Shown here: one piece after another, positions 16,243 through 27,805 of the stretch
How the letters are laid out: every line of letters starts with the position of its first letter
How positions within the stretch are numbered: the first letter of the stretch is position 1
Source: Pseudomonas pergaminensis
GTDB lineage: Bacteria > Pseudomonadota > Gammaproteobacteria > Pseudomonadales > Pseudomonadaceae
Direction of reading: 5' to 3'
DNA: 64,000 nucleotides
NCBI RefSeq assembly: GCF_024112395.2
Contig: NZ_CP078013.2
Span: forward strand, 4,278,001-4,342,000
Made by a program: the position numbers and the translations under genes
Notes under the pieces: model-generated
Databases searched by the model: none
What the model was told of the DNA's origin: nothing
The model's input: the letters and a program-made list of their open reading frames with translations, nothing else

Positions 16243-17526
16243 ATGAATACCCTTACCCAACTCAAGGCCGGCCAATTGGCCGGCATCACGCGCCTGGACC
16301 TGTCCTGCGGGCTGACCGAATTCCCCCGGGAAATTTTCGAGCTGGCCGACTCCCTGGAAATCCTCAACCTCAGCGGCAATGCCCTGAGCAGCCTGCCGGA
16401 CGACCTGCACCGCCTGCCGCACCTGCGCGTGCTGTTCTGCTCGGACAACCTCTTCACCGAGCTGCCAGCCAGCCTGGGCCAATGCGCCAAGCTGAGCATG
16501 ATCGGCTTCAAGGCCAACCAGATCAGTCACGTACCCGCCACCGCCCTGCCGCCGCTGTTGCGCTGGCTGATCCTGACCGATAACCGCATCAGTCAGTTGC
16601 CGAGCGAACTGGGTGAACGGCCCCTGCTGCAGAAACTGATGCTGGCCGGCAACCAACTTGACCACCTGCCGGAAAGCCTGGCCAACTGCCACAACCTTGA
16701 GTTACTGCGCATCGCCTCCAACCGCTTTACACGTTTGCCCGAGTGGCTGCTGGCGCTGCCCAGCCTGACGTGGCTGGCGTATGCCGGCAACCCGGTGGAA
16801 ATGGCAGTGGAGGTGGCGGGCGATGACGCCACGCCAGATATTCCCTGGTCCGAATTGGAACTCGCCGAAGTCCTCGGCGAAGGCGCTTCCGGTGTCATCC
16901 GCAAAGCGCTGTGGAAACCGTCAGGCAGACCCGTCGCCGTCAAACTGTATAAAGGCAGCATCACCAGCGACGGCTCGCCACTGCACGAAATGCAGGCCTG
17001 CATTGCTGCTGGACTGCACCCTAACCTGATCAAGGTCGAGGGCCGCGTGGTCGGCCACCCTGACGACCAGGCCGCGTTGGTAATGGACCTGATCGACCCG
17101 AGCTACCGCAACCTCGCAGCCCTGCCGAGCCTGGCCTCGTGTACCCGCGACATCTACGAAGCGGGCACTCGCTTCAGCCTGGCGGTGGCGCTGCGCATGG
17201 CACGTGGGATCGCTTCGGTGGGCGCGCACCTGCACCGGCACGGCATCACCCATGGTGACCTGTACGGCCACAATATCCTGTGGAATGAAGCGGGCGATTG
17301 TCTGCTGGGGGATTTTGGCGCAGCGTCGTTTCATGCGATGGCGAACACGGTGGAAACCAGGGCGTTGCAGCGCATAGAAGTGCGGGCGTTCGGGATTTTG
17401 CTGGGGGAACTGCTGGAACGGGTTGAAGGACAGGTGAGCAGTGAATTAGTCGAGCTGCAAAAAAGATGCTGTCAGCGCGACGTGCTGGCACGGCCGAGCT
17501 TCAACGAAATAACACACATCCTGTAG
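16243..17526 (+). CDS. Leucine-rich-repeat protein with a C-terminal protein kinase domain
   Basis: 427 aa from ATG 16243 (GTG 16228 adds five residues). Residues about 15-190 form seven or more LRRs of the LxxLxLxxNxLxxLP type. Residues about 205-427 form a Hanks-type kinase domain: glycine loop LGEGASGVI, VAVK lysine (K239 counted from GTG 16228; K234 from the ATG), catalytic loop HGDLYGHN and DFG motif GDFGAAS, so the active-site residues are all present. HGD replaces HRD, typical of some bacterial and RIO-like kinases. No signal peptide or membrane segment. Likely a cytoplasmic Ser/Thr kinase whose LRR half selects partners; the upstream ATPase is a candidate partner. Confidence 0.85.
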   Translation: MNTLTQLKAGQLAGITRLDLSCGLTEFPREIFELADSLEILNLSGNALSSLPDDLHRLPHLRVLFCSDNLFTELPASLGQCAKLSMIGFKANQISHVPATALPPLLRWLILTDNRISQLPSELGERPLLQKLMLAGNQLDHLPESLANCHNLELLRIASNRFTRLPEWLLALPSLTWLAYAGNPVEMAVEVAGDDATPDIPWSELELAEVLGEGASGVIRKALWKPSGRPVAVKLYKGSITSDGSPLHEMQACIAAGLHPNLIKVEGRVVGHPDDQAALVMDLIDPSYRNLAALPSLASCTRDIYEAGTRFSLAVALRMARGIASVGAHLHRHGITHGDLYGHNILWNEAGDCLLGDFGAASFHAMANTVETRALQRIEVRAFGILLGELLERVEGQVSSELVELQKRCCQRDVLARPSFNEITHIL

Positions 17527-17588
17527 GAGCCGGGCTTGCCGGCGATGGCGTCCTTGAAGCCACCATCGCCGGCAAGCCGGACTCCTAC
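17523..17588. repeat. REPIN
   Basis: GTAGGAGCCGGGCTTGCCGG on the left and its near-perfect inverse ending ACTCCTAC on the right enclose about 15 bp. The element begins inside the kinase stop region and lies between convergent genes. Confidence 0.8.
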
Positions 17589-17615
17589 AAGGCATTGTCA
17601 GTCAGCACGTAAGCG

Positions 17616-18323
17616 TCAGCCAGCCAACCCGACAAACATATCCTGCACGTCATCGTGGTTGTCCAGGCCTTCGAGGAAGGCTTCGACTTCCGCCATCTGC
17701 TCATCGCTCAAACCGCTCACCGGGTTCTTCGAGAGATAGCCCAGCTTGGCCGACAGCACGGTGAAACCCTGCTCCGGCAAGGCTTTCTGCACGGCGTCGA
17801 GGTCGGTGGTCTCGGTGATGAACAGGGTGGTGCCCTCTTCTTCACCGTCTTCGAAATCCTGGGCACCGGCTTCGATAGCGGCCATTTCCGGATCGGCATC
17901 CGGGCTGTCCGGCGAGGCTTCGATCAGGCCGACGTGGTTGAAGTCCCAGGCCACGGAGCCGGAAGCACCGAGCTGGCCCTTGCGGAACGCCACGCGGATT
18001 TCCGCCACGGTACGGTTGATGTTGTCGGTCACGCACTCGACGATCAGCGGCACCTGGTGCGGGGCGAACCCTTCATAGGTCACGCGGTGGTATTGCACGG
18101 TTTCGCCGAGCAGACCGGCGCCTTTCTTGATGGCGCGGTCCAGGGTTTCCTTGGGCATCGAGGCTTTCTTGGCCTGTTCCACGACCAGACGCAGGTGAGC
18201 GTTGGTGGAGGTGTCCGCGCCGTTGCGGGCGGCGATGGTGATTTCTTTCACCAGCTTGCCGAAGATCTTGCCCTTGGCATTGGCTGCCGCTTCTTTATGT
18301 TTGACTTTCCACTGTGCGCCCAT
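17616..18323 (-). CDS. YebC/PmpR (TACO1)-family protein
   Basis: 235 aa with the family N-terminus [13 protein letters not shown], the helical domain [18 protein letters not shown], and the conserved IKKGAG and [17 protein letters not shown] segments. YebC-family proteins were described as DNA-binding regulators and more recently as ribosome-associated factors easing proline-rich translation. The N-terminus is closer to the YeeN-like paralogue than to canonical YebC (MAGHSKW). Standalone gene. Confidence 0.88.
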   Translation of the reverse strand: MGAQWKVKHKEAAANAKGKIFGKLVKEITIAARNGADTSTNAHLRLVVEQAKKASMPKETLDRAIKKGAGLLGETVQYHRVTYEGFAPHQVPLIVECVTDNINRTVAEIRVAFRKGQLGASGSVAWDFNHVGLIEASPDSPDADPEMAAIEAGAQDFEDGEEEGTTLFITETTDLDAVQKALPEQGFTVLSAKLGYLSKNPVSGLSDEQMAEVEAFLEGLDNHDDVQDMFVGLAG

Positions 18324-18432
18324 GACTCACTCTCTTTTCGTCCATCGCGCCGAAACGTCTACTGGCCGGCGCTTTGGGGGCAGAGTTTATAGCGCAAAAA
18401 CACTCTAATCCACCAAAAAACCGGCCAGGCCT

Positions 18433-19758
18433 TCAGGTGCGCAGGGGGTTGATCGCCACACTGCGGTCCGGCACGAAGTCGCCCGCCTGGGCCAGTACCG
18501 CCGGTCTGGCGTTCCAGTAAGGCATCAGCACCAGGGCGGAAAACAATGCGGCGCCGGCAAACACAATAAAGACCGTCACGGTGTCAAAGTAACCCGGCAA
18601 CAAACCGCCGAGGATCGCGCCGACCGAACCACAGCCGTTGACGAAGCCAGCCGCCGTGGCGCCCGCCTTGGCGGTACCGAAGTCGATCGCGGCGGTGCTG
18701 CTGATCATTGAGTCCGGCCCGTACAAGGTCAGGCCCATCACGAACAGCAAGGCCATCACCAGCATCACGCTGCCGGTGTGCAACGCGCCCATGAACAACG
18801 CCAGGGCCACGGTCAGCGCCAGCAGGCTCAGCACACAGGCGGGCATGCGCCGGGCACCGAACAGTTTGTCGGAGGCCAGGCCGATCAGGATCGGCCCAAG
18901 CAGCCCGGCCAGCTCGAACGCCGTGGGCACAATCGCCGCCCCGACCTTGCCCACCGATGGCATTTGCTCATAGACGATCACCGGCCCCCACAACAGGATC
19001 GCGTAGCGCGCCGGTTTCAGCAGGAAATACGCCAGCCCCAGGGTCAGCACCGTGCGGTTGCGCAGGATGGCGCGCAGCGGCTCCAGCATGCTGATGCGTT
19101 TTTCGGCGGCAGCCTGCTCTGCGGTCAAGACGGGCTCCGGCTCTACCGCGGGCAAGCCCACATCCTGTGGTGTGTTGCGCTGGAAGATGAAGAACAGTAC
19201 CGCCACCACGCCCACCACCGCCGCGCTGGAGATAAACGCTGCGTGCCAACTGCCGACCAACGTGTAGGCCCACCACCCGGCGAAGGGCGACGCCACCAGC
19301 CCACCAAACGCGTAGCACGAACTCCACAAACCCAATACCCGCCCGCGCTGCTGCGCCGGGAAGAAGCTACCGAGGTTCTTGCAGAGCCCTGACCAACCGG
19401 TGGACTGCGCCAGCCCCTGGATCAACATGCAGGTGACAAAGATCGGCAAGGTCGCAAACGTGCCCATCACCAACGCGGCCGCTGCCGAAATCAGCAAGCC
19501 GCCCAGCACCACCACCCGTGGCCCGAAGCGGTCGGCCAGCATGCCCCAGGTGAATTGCCCCACGGCGTACGCCGCCAGGTAAAGGCCATCGAGGTTGGCC
19601 ATCATCATTTTGTCGAGGGGGAAACTCGGGTCGTCACCGATCCCCAGCTTTGCAACGGAAAATGCTTTGCGCGTGAAATAGAAGGCGGCGTAGGCCAGCC
19701 AGGTGATGGCAAAAATCTGCACGCGCCAACGCTTGATGCTACCCATAGGGATATTCAT
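18433..19758 (-). CDS. OPA-type MFS transporter, probable 2-aminoethylphosphonate uptake
   Basis: 441-aa major-facilitator protein with about 12 hydrophobic helices, related to the organophosphate:phosphate antiporters (GlpT/UhpT). Family signature-like stretches include YAAFYFTRKAFSVAK, TWGMLADRFGPR and TGWSGLCKNLGSFFP. The start at 19758 (MNIPMGSIKRW) is where homology begins; the 61-residue extension to 19941 is not transporter-like. Its neighbours are a divergent LysR regulator and phnW/phnX, as in the PAO1 phn region (PA1310-PA1313), so AEP is the likely substrate; that is inference from context. Confidence 0.82.
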   Translation of the reverse strand: MNIPMGSIKRWRVQIFAITWLAYAAFYFTRKAFSVAKLGIGDDPSFPLDKMMMANLDGLYLAAYAVGQFTWGMLADRFGPRVVVLGGLLISAAAALVMGTFATLPIFVTCMLIQGLAQSTGWSGLCKNLGSFFPAQQRGRVLGLWSSCYAFGGLVASPFAGWWAYTLVGSWHAAFISSAAVVGVVAVLFFIFQRNTPQDVGLPAVEPEPVLTAEQAAAEKRISMLEPLRAILRNRTVLTLGLAYFLLKPARYAILLWGPVIVYEQMPSVGKVGAAIVPTAFELAGLLGPILIGLASDKLFGARRMPACVLSLLALTVALALFMGALHTGSVMLVMALLFVMGLTLYGPDSMISSTAAIDFGTAKAGATAAGFVNGCGSVGAILGGLLPGYFDTVTVFIVFAGAALFSALVLMPYWNARPAVLAQAGDFVPDRSVAINPLRT

Positions 19759-20015
19759 GGTGGTTCTGACCTCAGGTGTGAGTGTGCCGGCAGAATCGAA
19801 AACAAATGCCTGTTTTTTTATTGTTGAGCACTGCAATGCCTGGCCTTGTAGGGCGCGGCATTGGTCAGATGAGCCCTGTTTGCCAGGACCCATGGTCACC
19901 GCAGTTGTAGGACTCAACCTACGGCGACTGGGGCGTATCAAAGCAACGGCTGACTAATAGGTAAAATCGATTTATCGTATTTCAAATATAAGCTCAGCTT
20001 GTAAGAGGATCTGCG

Positions 20016-20912
20016 ATGTCGGTTTCCCACGCCCAACTCAAAGCCTTTCATGCCGTGGCACTCCACGGCAGTTTCACCCAGGCCGCCGAGCGCCTGTTCC
20101 TCACCCAACCGGCGATTTCCGACCAGGTTCGCAAGCTCGAAGAACGCTTTGGCGTGCTGCTGTTTCATCGCAATAAACGCTCAGTGCGCCTGACCGACCT
20201 GGGCGAGCGGCTGCTGGCCATCACCCAGCGCCTGTTTGTGATCGAGGCCGAAGCCGAAGAGTTGCTACAAGACTCTCGCGCCTTGCAGACCGGCACCCTC
20301 ACCCTGGCGGTGGATGCTCCCGTGCACTTGCTCCCGCAGATCGCACGTTTCTGCCAACGCTACCCAGGGATCAGCGTGAAGATCGAAACCGGTAACACCG
20401 ACGAATCGCTGTTTCGCCTGTACAACTACCAGGCCGACCTGGCCCTGCTGGGGCGCGACGTCGACGACGAACGCCTGCTGTCTCTGCCCTTGCCCGACGG
20501 CCAGTTGCTGGCCTTTGTCGCACGCAACCACCCCTGGGCCGGACGAGCATCCATCTGCCTCGCGGACCTTGACGACACGCCGCTGGTATTGCGCGAAATT
20601 GGCTCCGTGACCCGTCAGACGCTGGAACAAGAGATGAACCAGGCCGGGCTGCGCATTCGCCCGGCGATCCAGGTCGAGGGCCGTGAAGCGGCGCGCGAAG
20701 CGGTGGTGGTGGGGATTGGGGTGGGTGTGGTTTCTGCCGCGGAGTTCGGCGCCGACTCACGGGTGTATGCCATGCCGATCCGCGATTGCAGCCAGCGGAT
20801 GAAAGAGACCCTGGTGTGCCTCAAGGAACAGAGTTCACGCCGGGTGGTGGCGACCTTTCTCGACATCGTGCGCGACAGCCTTCAACCCGGCGCCAGCTCA
20901 AAGAACGCCTGA
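20016..20912 (+). CDS. LysR-family regulator, divergent from the AEP transporter
   Basis: 298 aa. N-terminal winged HTH (about 5-64: FHAVALHGSFTQAAERLFLTQPAISDQVRKLE) and a LysR substrate-binding domain (about 92-292). AGAGG sits six bases before the ATG. Its target should be the divergent transporter and possibly phnWX, with phosphonate or pathway intermediate as the likely coinducer. It ends convergently with the next LysR gene and the two coding regions overlap by 31 bp (20882-20912). Confidence 0.87.
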   Translation: MSVSHAQLKAFHAVALHGSFTQAAERLFLTQPAISDQVRKLEERFGVLLFHRNKRSVRLTDLGERLLAITQRLFVIEAEAEELLQDSRALQTGTLTLAVDAPVHLLPQIARFCQRYPGISVKIETGNTDESLFRLYNYQADLALLGRDVDDERLLSLPLPDGQLLAFVARNHPWAGRASICLADLDDTPLVLREIGSVTRQTLEQEMNQAGLRIRPAIQVEGREAAREAVVVGIGVGVVSAAEFGADSRVYAMPIRDCSQRMKETLVCLKEQSSRRVVATFLDIVRDSLQPGASSKNA

Positions 20913-21742
20913 ATCAAGCGCAGCGACCGGCGCCGCTCCATGCAACCGAGCATATGCCGGTTTACCAGGCCCTCCCCCTGGATCGGCACCGCCTGCACCC
21001 GGGGGTCCTGGCTGACCTCCATGGACGAAACCACGCCAACGCCCAACTCGGCCGCAACGGCCTCGGTCACCGCCTCACGGCTGTCCAGCTCAAGCAACAC
21101 CTTGGGTTGCACGCCGGTGGCGGCACAGGCGTCGTCGAAAGTGCGCCGGGTGATCGAGCTGGGTTCTCGCAGCACCATGATCACCGCATCCAATTGCGCC
21201 AGGCGAATCCCCTTGGGCTGCAGCGTCCAAGGGTGCGCGGCCGGCACCAACGCGCAGATCCGCGACTCGCTCAACGGTTGCAGGTGCAGGCCATTGCGCG
21301 GCTCCACTTCCGTGAGCACCGCCACGTCCGCATGCTCGGACAACAACGCCGCCAGGGTTTCCTGGGCGTTGCCCAGGCGCAGGTTGACAGTGATGCCTGG
21401 GTAACGTGCGCGCAGGCTGGCGATCATCGGCATGACCAGGTGCGGCCCGTCCGCCGCGACTTCCAGGCGCCCGGTGAGCAACTGGCGGTTGGCCTCCAAC
21501 AAGGTCTGTGCTTCGTCCACCAGGCCGAAGATCGCCCGGGTGATTGCCGCTAGGCGTGCGCCCTCTTCCGTCAACTCGACCCGTCGCGCGGTGCGGCGCA
21601 GCAGCGGGATTTGGTAGTACTCCTCCAGTGCCTTGATGTGCCCGGTCACCGCCGGCTGGCTGATGAACAGCCGCGCGGCGGCACGGGTAAAACTGCCCTC
21701 ACGGGCCACGGCATCGAATGCACGCAATTGGAACAGGTTCAT
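20882..21742 (-). CDS. LysR-family regulator of phnWX (PhnR-like)
   Basis: 286 aa from ATG 21742. The HTH (about 3-60: FDAVAREGSFTRAAARLFISQPAVTGHIKALE) is similar to that of the convergent neighbour, suggesting the two LysRs are paralogues. It is divergent from phnW across 113 bp that carry a LysR-like dyad (21744-21764), the usual layout for a LysR controlling the adjacent operon. The longer frame to 21946 runs into phnW and is rejected. Confidence 0.87.
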   Translation of the reverse strand: MNLFQLRAFDAVAREGSFTRAAARLFISQPAVTGHIKALEEYYQIPLLRRTARRVELTEEGARLAAITRAIFGLVDEAQTLLEANRQLLTGRLEVAADGPHLVMPMIASLRARYPGITVNLRLGNAQETLAALLSEHADVAVLTEVEPRNGLHLQPLSESRICALVPAAHPWTLQPKGIRLAQLDAVIMVLREPSSITRRTFDDACAATGVQPKVLLELDSREAVTEAVAAELGVGVVSSMEVSQDPRVQAVPIQGEGLVNRHMLGCMERRRSLRLIQAFFELAPG

Positions 21743-21743
21743 A

Positions 21744-21764
21744 GCTATCGGCCTCACTGATAGC
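21744..21764. promoter_or_regulatory. LysR-type operator between lysR and phnW
   Basis: GCTATC-9 bp-GATAGC is an interrupted dyad containing an ATC-N9-GAT core, similar to LysR T-N11-A boxes. It touches the start of the minus-strand LysR gene, so it would suit autorepression together with phnW activation. Confidence 0.55.
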
Positions 21765-21855
21765 TCGCATAACAACAAACAATTTGATTGATAACAAGCC
21801 AAACTGCAATTTAAGCGCCGTAGCTTCAACCCCCGATGCCTTGCGAGGACTTGAG

Positions 21856-22965
21856 ATGACCACTGCCGCGCCCATCCTGCTGACCCCCGGCCCCCTGACC
21901 ACCTCCCACCGCACCCGTCAGGCCATGATGGTGGATTGGGGTTCATGGGATGACCGTTTCAACCAGCTCACTGCCAGCGTGTGCGAGCAATTGCTGGCGA
22001 TCCTTCACGGCGAGGGCAGCCACCACTGTGTGCCCCTGCAAGGCAGCGGCACCTTCGCGGTGGAAGCGGCCATTGGCACCCTGGTCCCGCGTGACGGCAA
22101 AGTACTGGTGCTGATCAACGGCGCCTACGGCAAGCGCCTGGCGAAAATCTGTGAAGTCCTGGGCCGCGATTTCAGCACCTTTGAAACCGCCGAGGACGAA
22201 CCCACCACCGCCGCCGATGTGGACCGCCTGCTGCAGGCCGACAAGGCCATCACCCACGTGGCGCTGATCCACTGCGAAACCAGCACCGGCATTCTCAACC
22301 CTCTGCCGGACATCGCCCAGGTGGTTAAAAACCACGGTAAACGCCTGATCATCGACGCCATGAGTTCGTTCGGCGCGCTGCCCATCGACGCCCGCGAAGT
22401 GCCGTTCGACGCGCTGATCGCTGCCTCCGGCAAATGCCTGGAAGGCGTACCGGGCATGGGCTTCGTCTTTGCCGACAAGCAGGCATTGGCTGCCGCCCAA
22501 GGTCACTGCCACTCCCTGGCGATGGACCTGTTCGACCAGCACAGCTACATGGCCAAGACCGGCCAATGGCGGTTCACGCCGCCGACCCACGTGGTGGCGG
22601 CCCTGCACGAGGCGCTGCTGCAATACCAGGAAGAAGGCGGCTTGCCCGCGCGTCATAAACGCTACGCCAGCAACTGCCAGGCGCTGCTCGACGGCATGGG
22701 CGAACTGGGCCTGCGCAGCTTCCTGCCAGCAGATATCCAGGCCCCGATTATCGTCACCTTCCACGCGCCCCAAGACCCGCTCTACCAGTTCAAGGACTTC
22801 TACGAACGGGTCAAGGCCAAGGGTTTCATCCTGTACCCGGGCAAGTTGACCCAGGTGGAAACCTTCCGCGTGGGCTGCATCGGCCATGTCGACGCGACAG
22901 GGATGCGGGCGGCGGTCAAGGCGATAGCCGACGTGCTGCAAGAAATGGAAGTACTCGAGATTTGA
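21856..22965 (+). CDS. phnW: 2-aminoethylphosphonate--pyruvate transaminase
   Basis: 369-aa class V PLP aminotransferase making phosphonoacetaldehyde and alanine from AEP and pyruvate. Visible landmarks: [11 protein letters not shown]-terminus, substrate loop [20 protein letters not shown] with PLP-binding D167, and the Schiff-base lysine in ASGKCLEG (K193). Length matches PhnW (about 367). ATG 21856 is preceded by GAGGA; the in-frame ATG at 21784 is upstream of any similarity. phnX follows after 66 bp containing a short REP palindrome. Confidence 0.93.
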   Translation: MTTAAPILLTPGPLTTSHRTRQAMMVDWGSWDDRFNQLTASVCEQLLAILHGEGSHHCVPLQGSGTFAVEAAIGTLVPRDGKVLVLINGAYGKRLAKICEVLGRDFSTFETAEDEPTTAADVDRLLQADKAITHVALIHCETSTGILNPLPDIAQVVKNHGKRLIIDAMSSFGALPIDAREVPFDALIAASGKCLEGVPGMGFVFADKQALAAAQGHCHSLAMDLFDQHSYMAKTGQWRFTPPTHVVAALHEALLQYQEEGGLPARHKRYASNCQALLDGMGELGLRSFLPADIQAPIIVTFHAPQDPLYQFKDFYERVKAKGFILYPGKLTQVETFRVGCIGHVDATGMRAAVKAIADVLQEMEVLEI

Positions 22966-22974
22966 CACCCCCGT

Positions 22975-23000
22975 GTAGGCGCTGGCTTGCCGGCTCCTAC
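22975..23000. repeat. Single REP palindrome between phnW and phnX
   Basis: GTAGGCGCTGGC-TT-GCCGGCTCCTAC: imperfect 12-bp arms around TT. It can form a hairpin in the phnWX transcript and might stabilise the phnW part of the mRNA. Confidence 0.65.
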
Positions 23001-23031
23001 AGTGCCCCTATGACCCACAGGATTTGTAACC

Positions 23032-23859
23032 ATGAACTATCAAAACCCCAACACCCTCCAGGCCGTGATCCTCGACTGGGCCGGCACCGTGGTCGACTTC
23101 GGCTCGTTCGCCCCCACGCAAATCTTTGTCGAGGCCTTTGCCGAGTTCGACGTGCAAGTGTCCATCGAAGAAGCCCGTGGCCCGATGGGCATGGGCAAGT
23201 GGGACCATATCCGTACCCTCTGCGACCAACCGCAAGTCGCCGAACGCTACCGCAAGGCCTTCGGCCGCACGCCCACCGACGATGACGTGACCGCCATCTA
23301 CCAGCGCTTCATGCCGTTGCAGATCGAGAAGATCGCCGAACACTCGGCCCTGATTCCTGGCGCCCTCGACGTCATCGCCCGGCTGCGCGTGCAAGGCATC
23401 AAGATCGGCTCCTGCTCCGGCTACCCCAAGCAAGTGATGGACAAGGTCGTCGCCCTGGCCGCCACCAATGGCTATATCGCCGACCACGTGGTCGCCACCG
23501 ACGAAGTACCCAACGGTCGCCCCTGGCCTGCCCAGGCCCTGGCCAACGTGATCGCGCTGGGCATCGATGACGTGGCGGCGTGCGTGAAGGTCGATGACAC
23601 GGTGCCGGGCATTCTCGAAGGGCGCCGTGCCGGGATGTGGACCGTGGCCTTGACCTGCTCCGGCAATGCCCTGGGCCTGACGTATGAACAGTTCCGCTCC
23701 CTGGACAGCACCACCCTGGACCGCGAGCGCAAGCGTATCGAGGCCATGTTCGAAGGCTCGCGCCCGCATTACTTGATCGACACCCTCAACGACCTGCCCG
23801 CCGTCATCACCGACATCAATGCGCGCCTGGCCCGTGGGGAAATGCCGCAAAGCCACTGA
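23032..23859 (+). CDS. phnX: Phosphonoacetaldehyde hydrolase (phosphonatase)
   Basis: 275-aa HAD-superfamily enzyme cleaving phosphonoacetaldehyde to acetaldehyde and phosphate. The nucleophile Asp is in ILDWAGT (D15) and the Schiff-base Lys specific to phosphonatases is in GMGKWDHIR (K56). Later HAD motifs SCSGYPKQV and KVDDTVPGI are present. It completes the two-step AEP pathway with phnW. Confidence 0.93.
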   Translation: MNYQNPNTLQAVILDWAGTVVDFGSFAPTQIFVEAFAEFDVQVSIEEARGPMGMGKWDHIRTLCDQPQVAERYRKAFGRTPTDDDVTAIYQRFMPLQIEKIAEHSALIPGALDVIARLRVQGIKIGSCSGYPKQVMDKVVALAATNGYIADHVVATDEVPNGRPWPAQALANVIALGIDDVAACVKVDDTVPGILEGRRAGMWTVALTCSGNALGLTYEQFRSLDSTTLDRERKRIEAMFEGSRPHYLIDTLNDLPAVITDINARLARGEMPQSH

Positions 23860-23973
23860 TAGAGGTCAACACAACGGCATTTACGCCAGGCAAAGCGCTC
23901 AAAACCGGCATACAGTTAAAGGACTCCATCGCCAAAGAATGGAGGTTTGCCCTGATGAGTGAGGAACCCAGCA

Positions 23974-24567
23974 ATGCCGTGGAAAAACTCCGATACGCGC
24001 TACAGCACCATGTCGATCGCGTTGCACTGGTTGATGGTGGTGCTGCTGGCGGTGGTCTACGCCTGCATTGAGTTACGCGGCCAGTTCCCCAAAGGCAGCG
24101 GTGCGCGCACATTGATCGTCGAGATGCACTTTATGTTCGGCCTCACCGTGTTTGTGCTGGTGTGGCTGCGGTTGTTCGCACGCAGCCTGGGGGTGGCACC
24201 GAAGATCGTACCGGCACCGCCGCAATGGCAAAGCCTTTTGGCGACCCTGATGCACTTCGCACTCTACGCGTTGATGATCGGCATGCCGATTGCCGGTTGG
24301 CTGATCGTCAGTGCCGAGGGCCATTCGGTGATGTTCTACGGGATGGAATTGCCGCCGTTGATCGGTGAGAACAAGGACCTGGCCAAGCAGATCGAAGGCT
24401 GGCATGTGTGGTTCGGCAAGGTCGGTTATTGGCTGATCGGGCTGCATGCACTGGCGGGGATTGCCCATCACTACATCCTGCGGGACAACACGGCGCTGCG
24501 CATGATGCCGGGTGGGAGCAGGCTTTTTCGCGAAGGCGGCGGGCCAGCCACCAAATCTGCTGAATGA
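23974..24567 (+). CDS. Cytochrome b561
   Basis: 197 aa from ATG 23974, with GAGG nine bases upstream (GTG 23959 is an alternative). Four hydrophobic helices (about 14-34, 50-68, 85-106, 142-163) with candidate haem histidines in IALHWLM, EMHFMFG, HVWFGK and LHALAGIAHHY. It stands alone between the phn genes and the convergent PLP enzyme and probably transfers electrons between the quinone pool and a soluble partner. Distinct from the b561 at 5574, which is paired with a peroxidase. Confidence 0.87.
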   Translation: MPWKNSDTRYSTMSIALHWLMVVLLAVVYACIELRGQFPKGSGARTLIVEMHFMFGLTVFVLVWLRLFARSLGVAPKIVPAPPQWQSLLATLMHFALYALMIGMPIAGWLIVSAEGHSVMFYGMELPPLIGENKDLAKQIEGWHVWFGKVGYWLIGLHALAGIAHHYILRDNTALRMMPGGSRLFREGGGPATKSAE

Positions 24568-24575
24568 TAGACAGC

Positions 24576-24600
24576 ATTCGCGGGCAAGCCCGCTCCCACG
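24576..24600. repeat. Single REP element
   Basis: ATTCGCGGGCAAGCCCGCTC followed by CCACG matches one arm of the GTGGGAGCGGGCTTGC REP type seen elsewhere in the window. Located just after the cytochrome b561 stop. Confidence 0.6.
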
Positions 24601-24611
24601 GGGGGTATTCG

Positions 24612-25496
24612 TTAAACTTCAAACCCTCGGCGGCCTTGGAGGCCGCCGGTGTGGACGAACACCAGGCGAGTACCGGGTGCGAAGCGCCCGGCCTCGATCT
24701 GCATCTTCAAGGCCAGTAACGCCTTGCCGGTGTAGAGCGGCTCCAAGGGCAGCCCGCAAGCCCGTTCCGTGGCGTCGATGAAGTCGAGCAGCACCGGGTC
24801 GACTTTGGCGAAGCCACCTCGGCTGGCGTCCAGCAGCTCATAGCCGCCCTGCACGAGGGCGTCGACGTTCTGTGCCACGCCGTGGTCATCCGGCACCGCC
24901 ATGGCGCCATACACCGGGTGCGCGCCCGCCTCTGCCAGCGCCAGGCCCGCCAGCGTGGTACCCGTGCCGGCGGCCAGCCACCAGGCGTCGTAATCCGCCC
25001 AGCCCACGCGGTGTAACTGCGCACGCACCTGCTCGACCAGCACCGCACACCCCAAGGCACCCGCACGGCCTCCGCCGCCTTCGGGCACGGGGTGCAGGTC
25101 GGGATACTGCTCGCGCCATGGCAGCCAGAAACCCGGTTCATGCCGCGCGCGATAGCCGCCATAGCCCAGCCAATGCAGTTGCATACCGAAGGCTTTCAAG
25201 TCGAGGACGGTGGGGGTGTCTTGCGCATGCCCGCGCAACAGGCCGACGGTAGGGAAACCGAAGCGCTTGCCGGCGGCAGCCAACGCGTGCAGATGGTTGG
25301 AGTAAGCGCCGCCCAGGCTGATGAGCCCACGCGCGGTTTGCGCCTGCGCCAAGTGCCCGGTGAGCTTGAACCACTTGTTGCCGCTGATCAGCGGGTCGAT
25401 GCGGTCCAGGCGCAACACGGCCAGCTCGACACCTTTCAGCCAATCCAGGCGCAAAGGTTCAAGCGGTGCGTGGGGAAGCCAATCGAAGGGACCCAT
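24612..25496 (-). CDS. PLP-dependent D-cysteine desulfhydrase / ACC deaminase-like enzyme
   Basis: 294-aa fold-type II PLP enzyme. The PLP lysine is in SGNKWFKL (K41, by alignment to K51 of ACC deaminase), with the phosphate-binding SLGGAYSNHLHALA and the Gly-rich AAGTGTTLAG. True ACC deaminases are about 338 aa with a different N-terminus, so D-cysteine desulfhydrase-like activity is the safer guess. The C-terminal HTGGLQGRRGFE motif is shared by the family. Confidence 0.82.
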   Translation of the reverse strand: MGPFDWLPHAPLEPLRLDWLKGVELAVLRLDRIDPLISGNKWFKLTGHLAQAQTARGLISLGGAYSNHLHALAAAGKRFGFPTVGLLRGHAQDTPTVLDLKAFGMQLHWLGYGGYRARHEPGFWLPWREQYPDLHPVPEGGGGRAGALGCAVLVEQVRAQLHRVGWADYDAWWLAAGTGTTLAGLALAEAGAHPVYGAMAVPDDHGVAQNVDALVQGGYELLDASRGGFAKVDPVLLDFIDATERACGLPLEPLYTGKALLALKMQIEAGRFAPGTRLVFVHTGGLQGRRGFEV

Positions 25497-25553
25497 CGGG
25501 AGGGATCTGCATGAAAAACGGGGCGGTAGTCTAACACCGCCCCGTCCGGGGTC

Positions 25554-27653
<2,100 letters not shown>

Positions 27654-27805
27654 TTATGTCCCACAGACTAAGAGGCGGTGGACGACGGCTCAATGACTGA
27701 AACTGACAACTTATTGATCCAAATGCACAGCGCCCCTTGGCAAGACCGCCCATGCGCCCTACCCTAGTCGGCGAACCCTGCACACGGTCTGTTGTCTGTT
27801 CCCCC

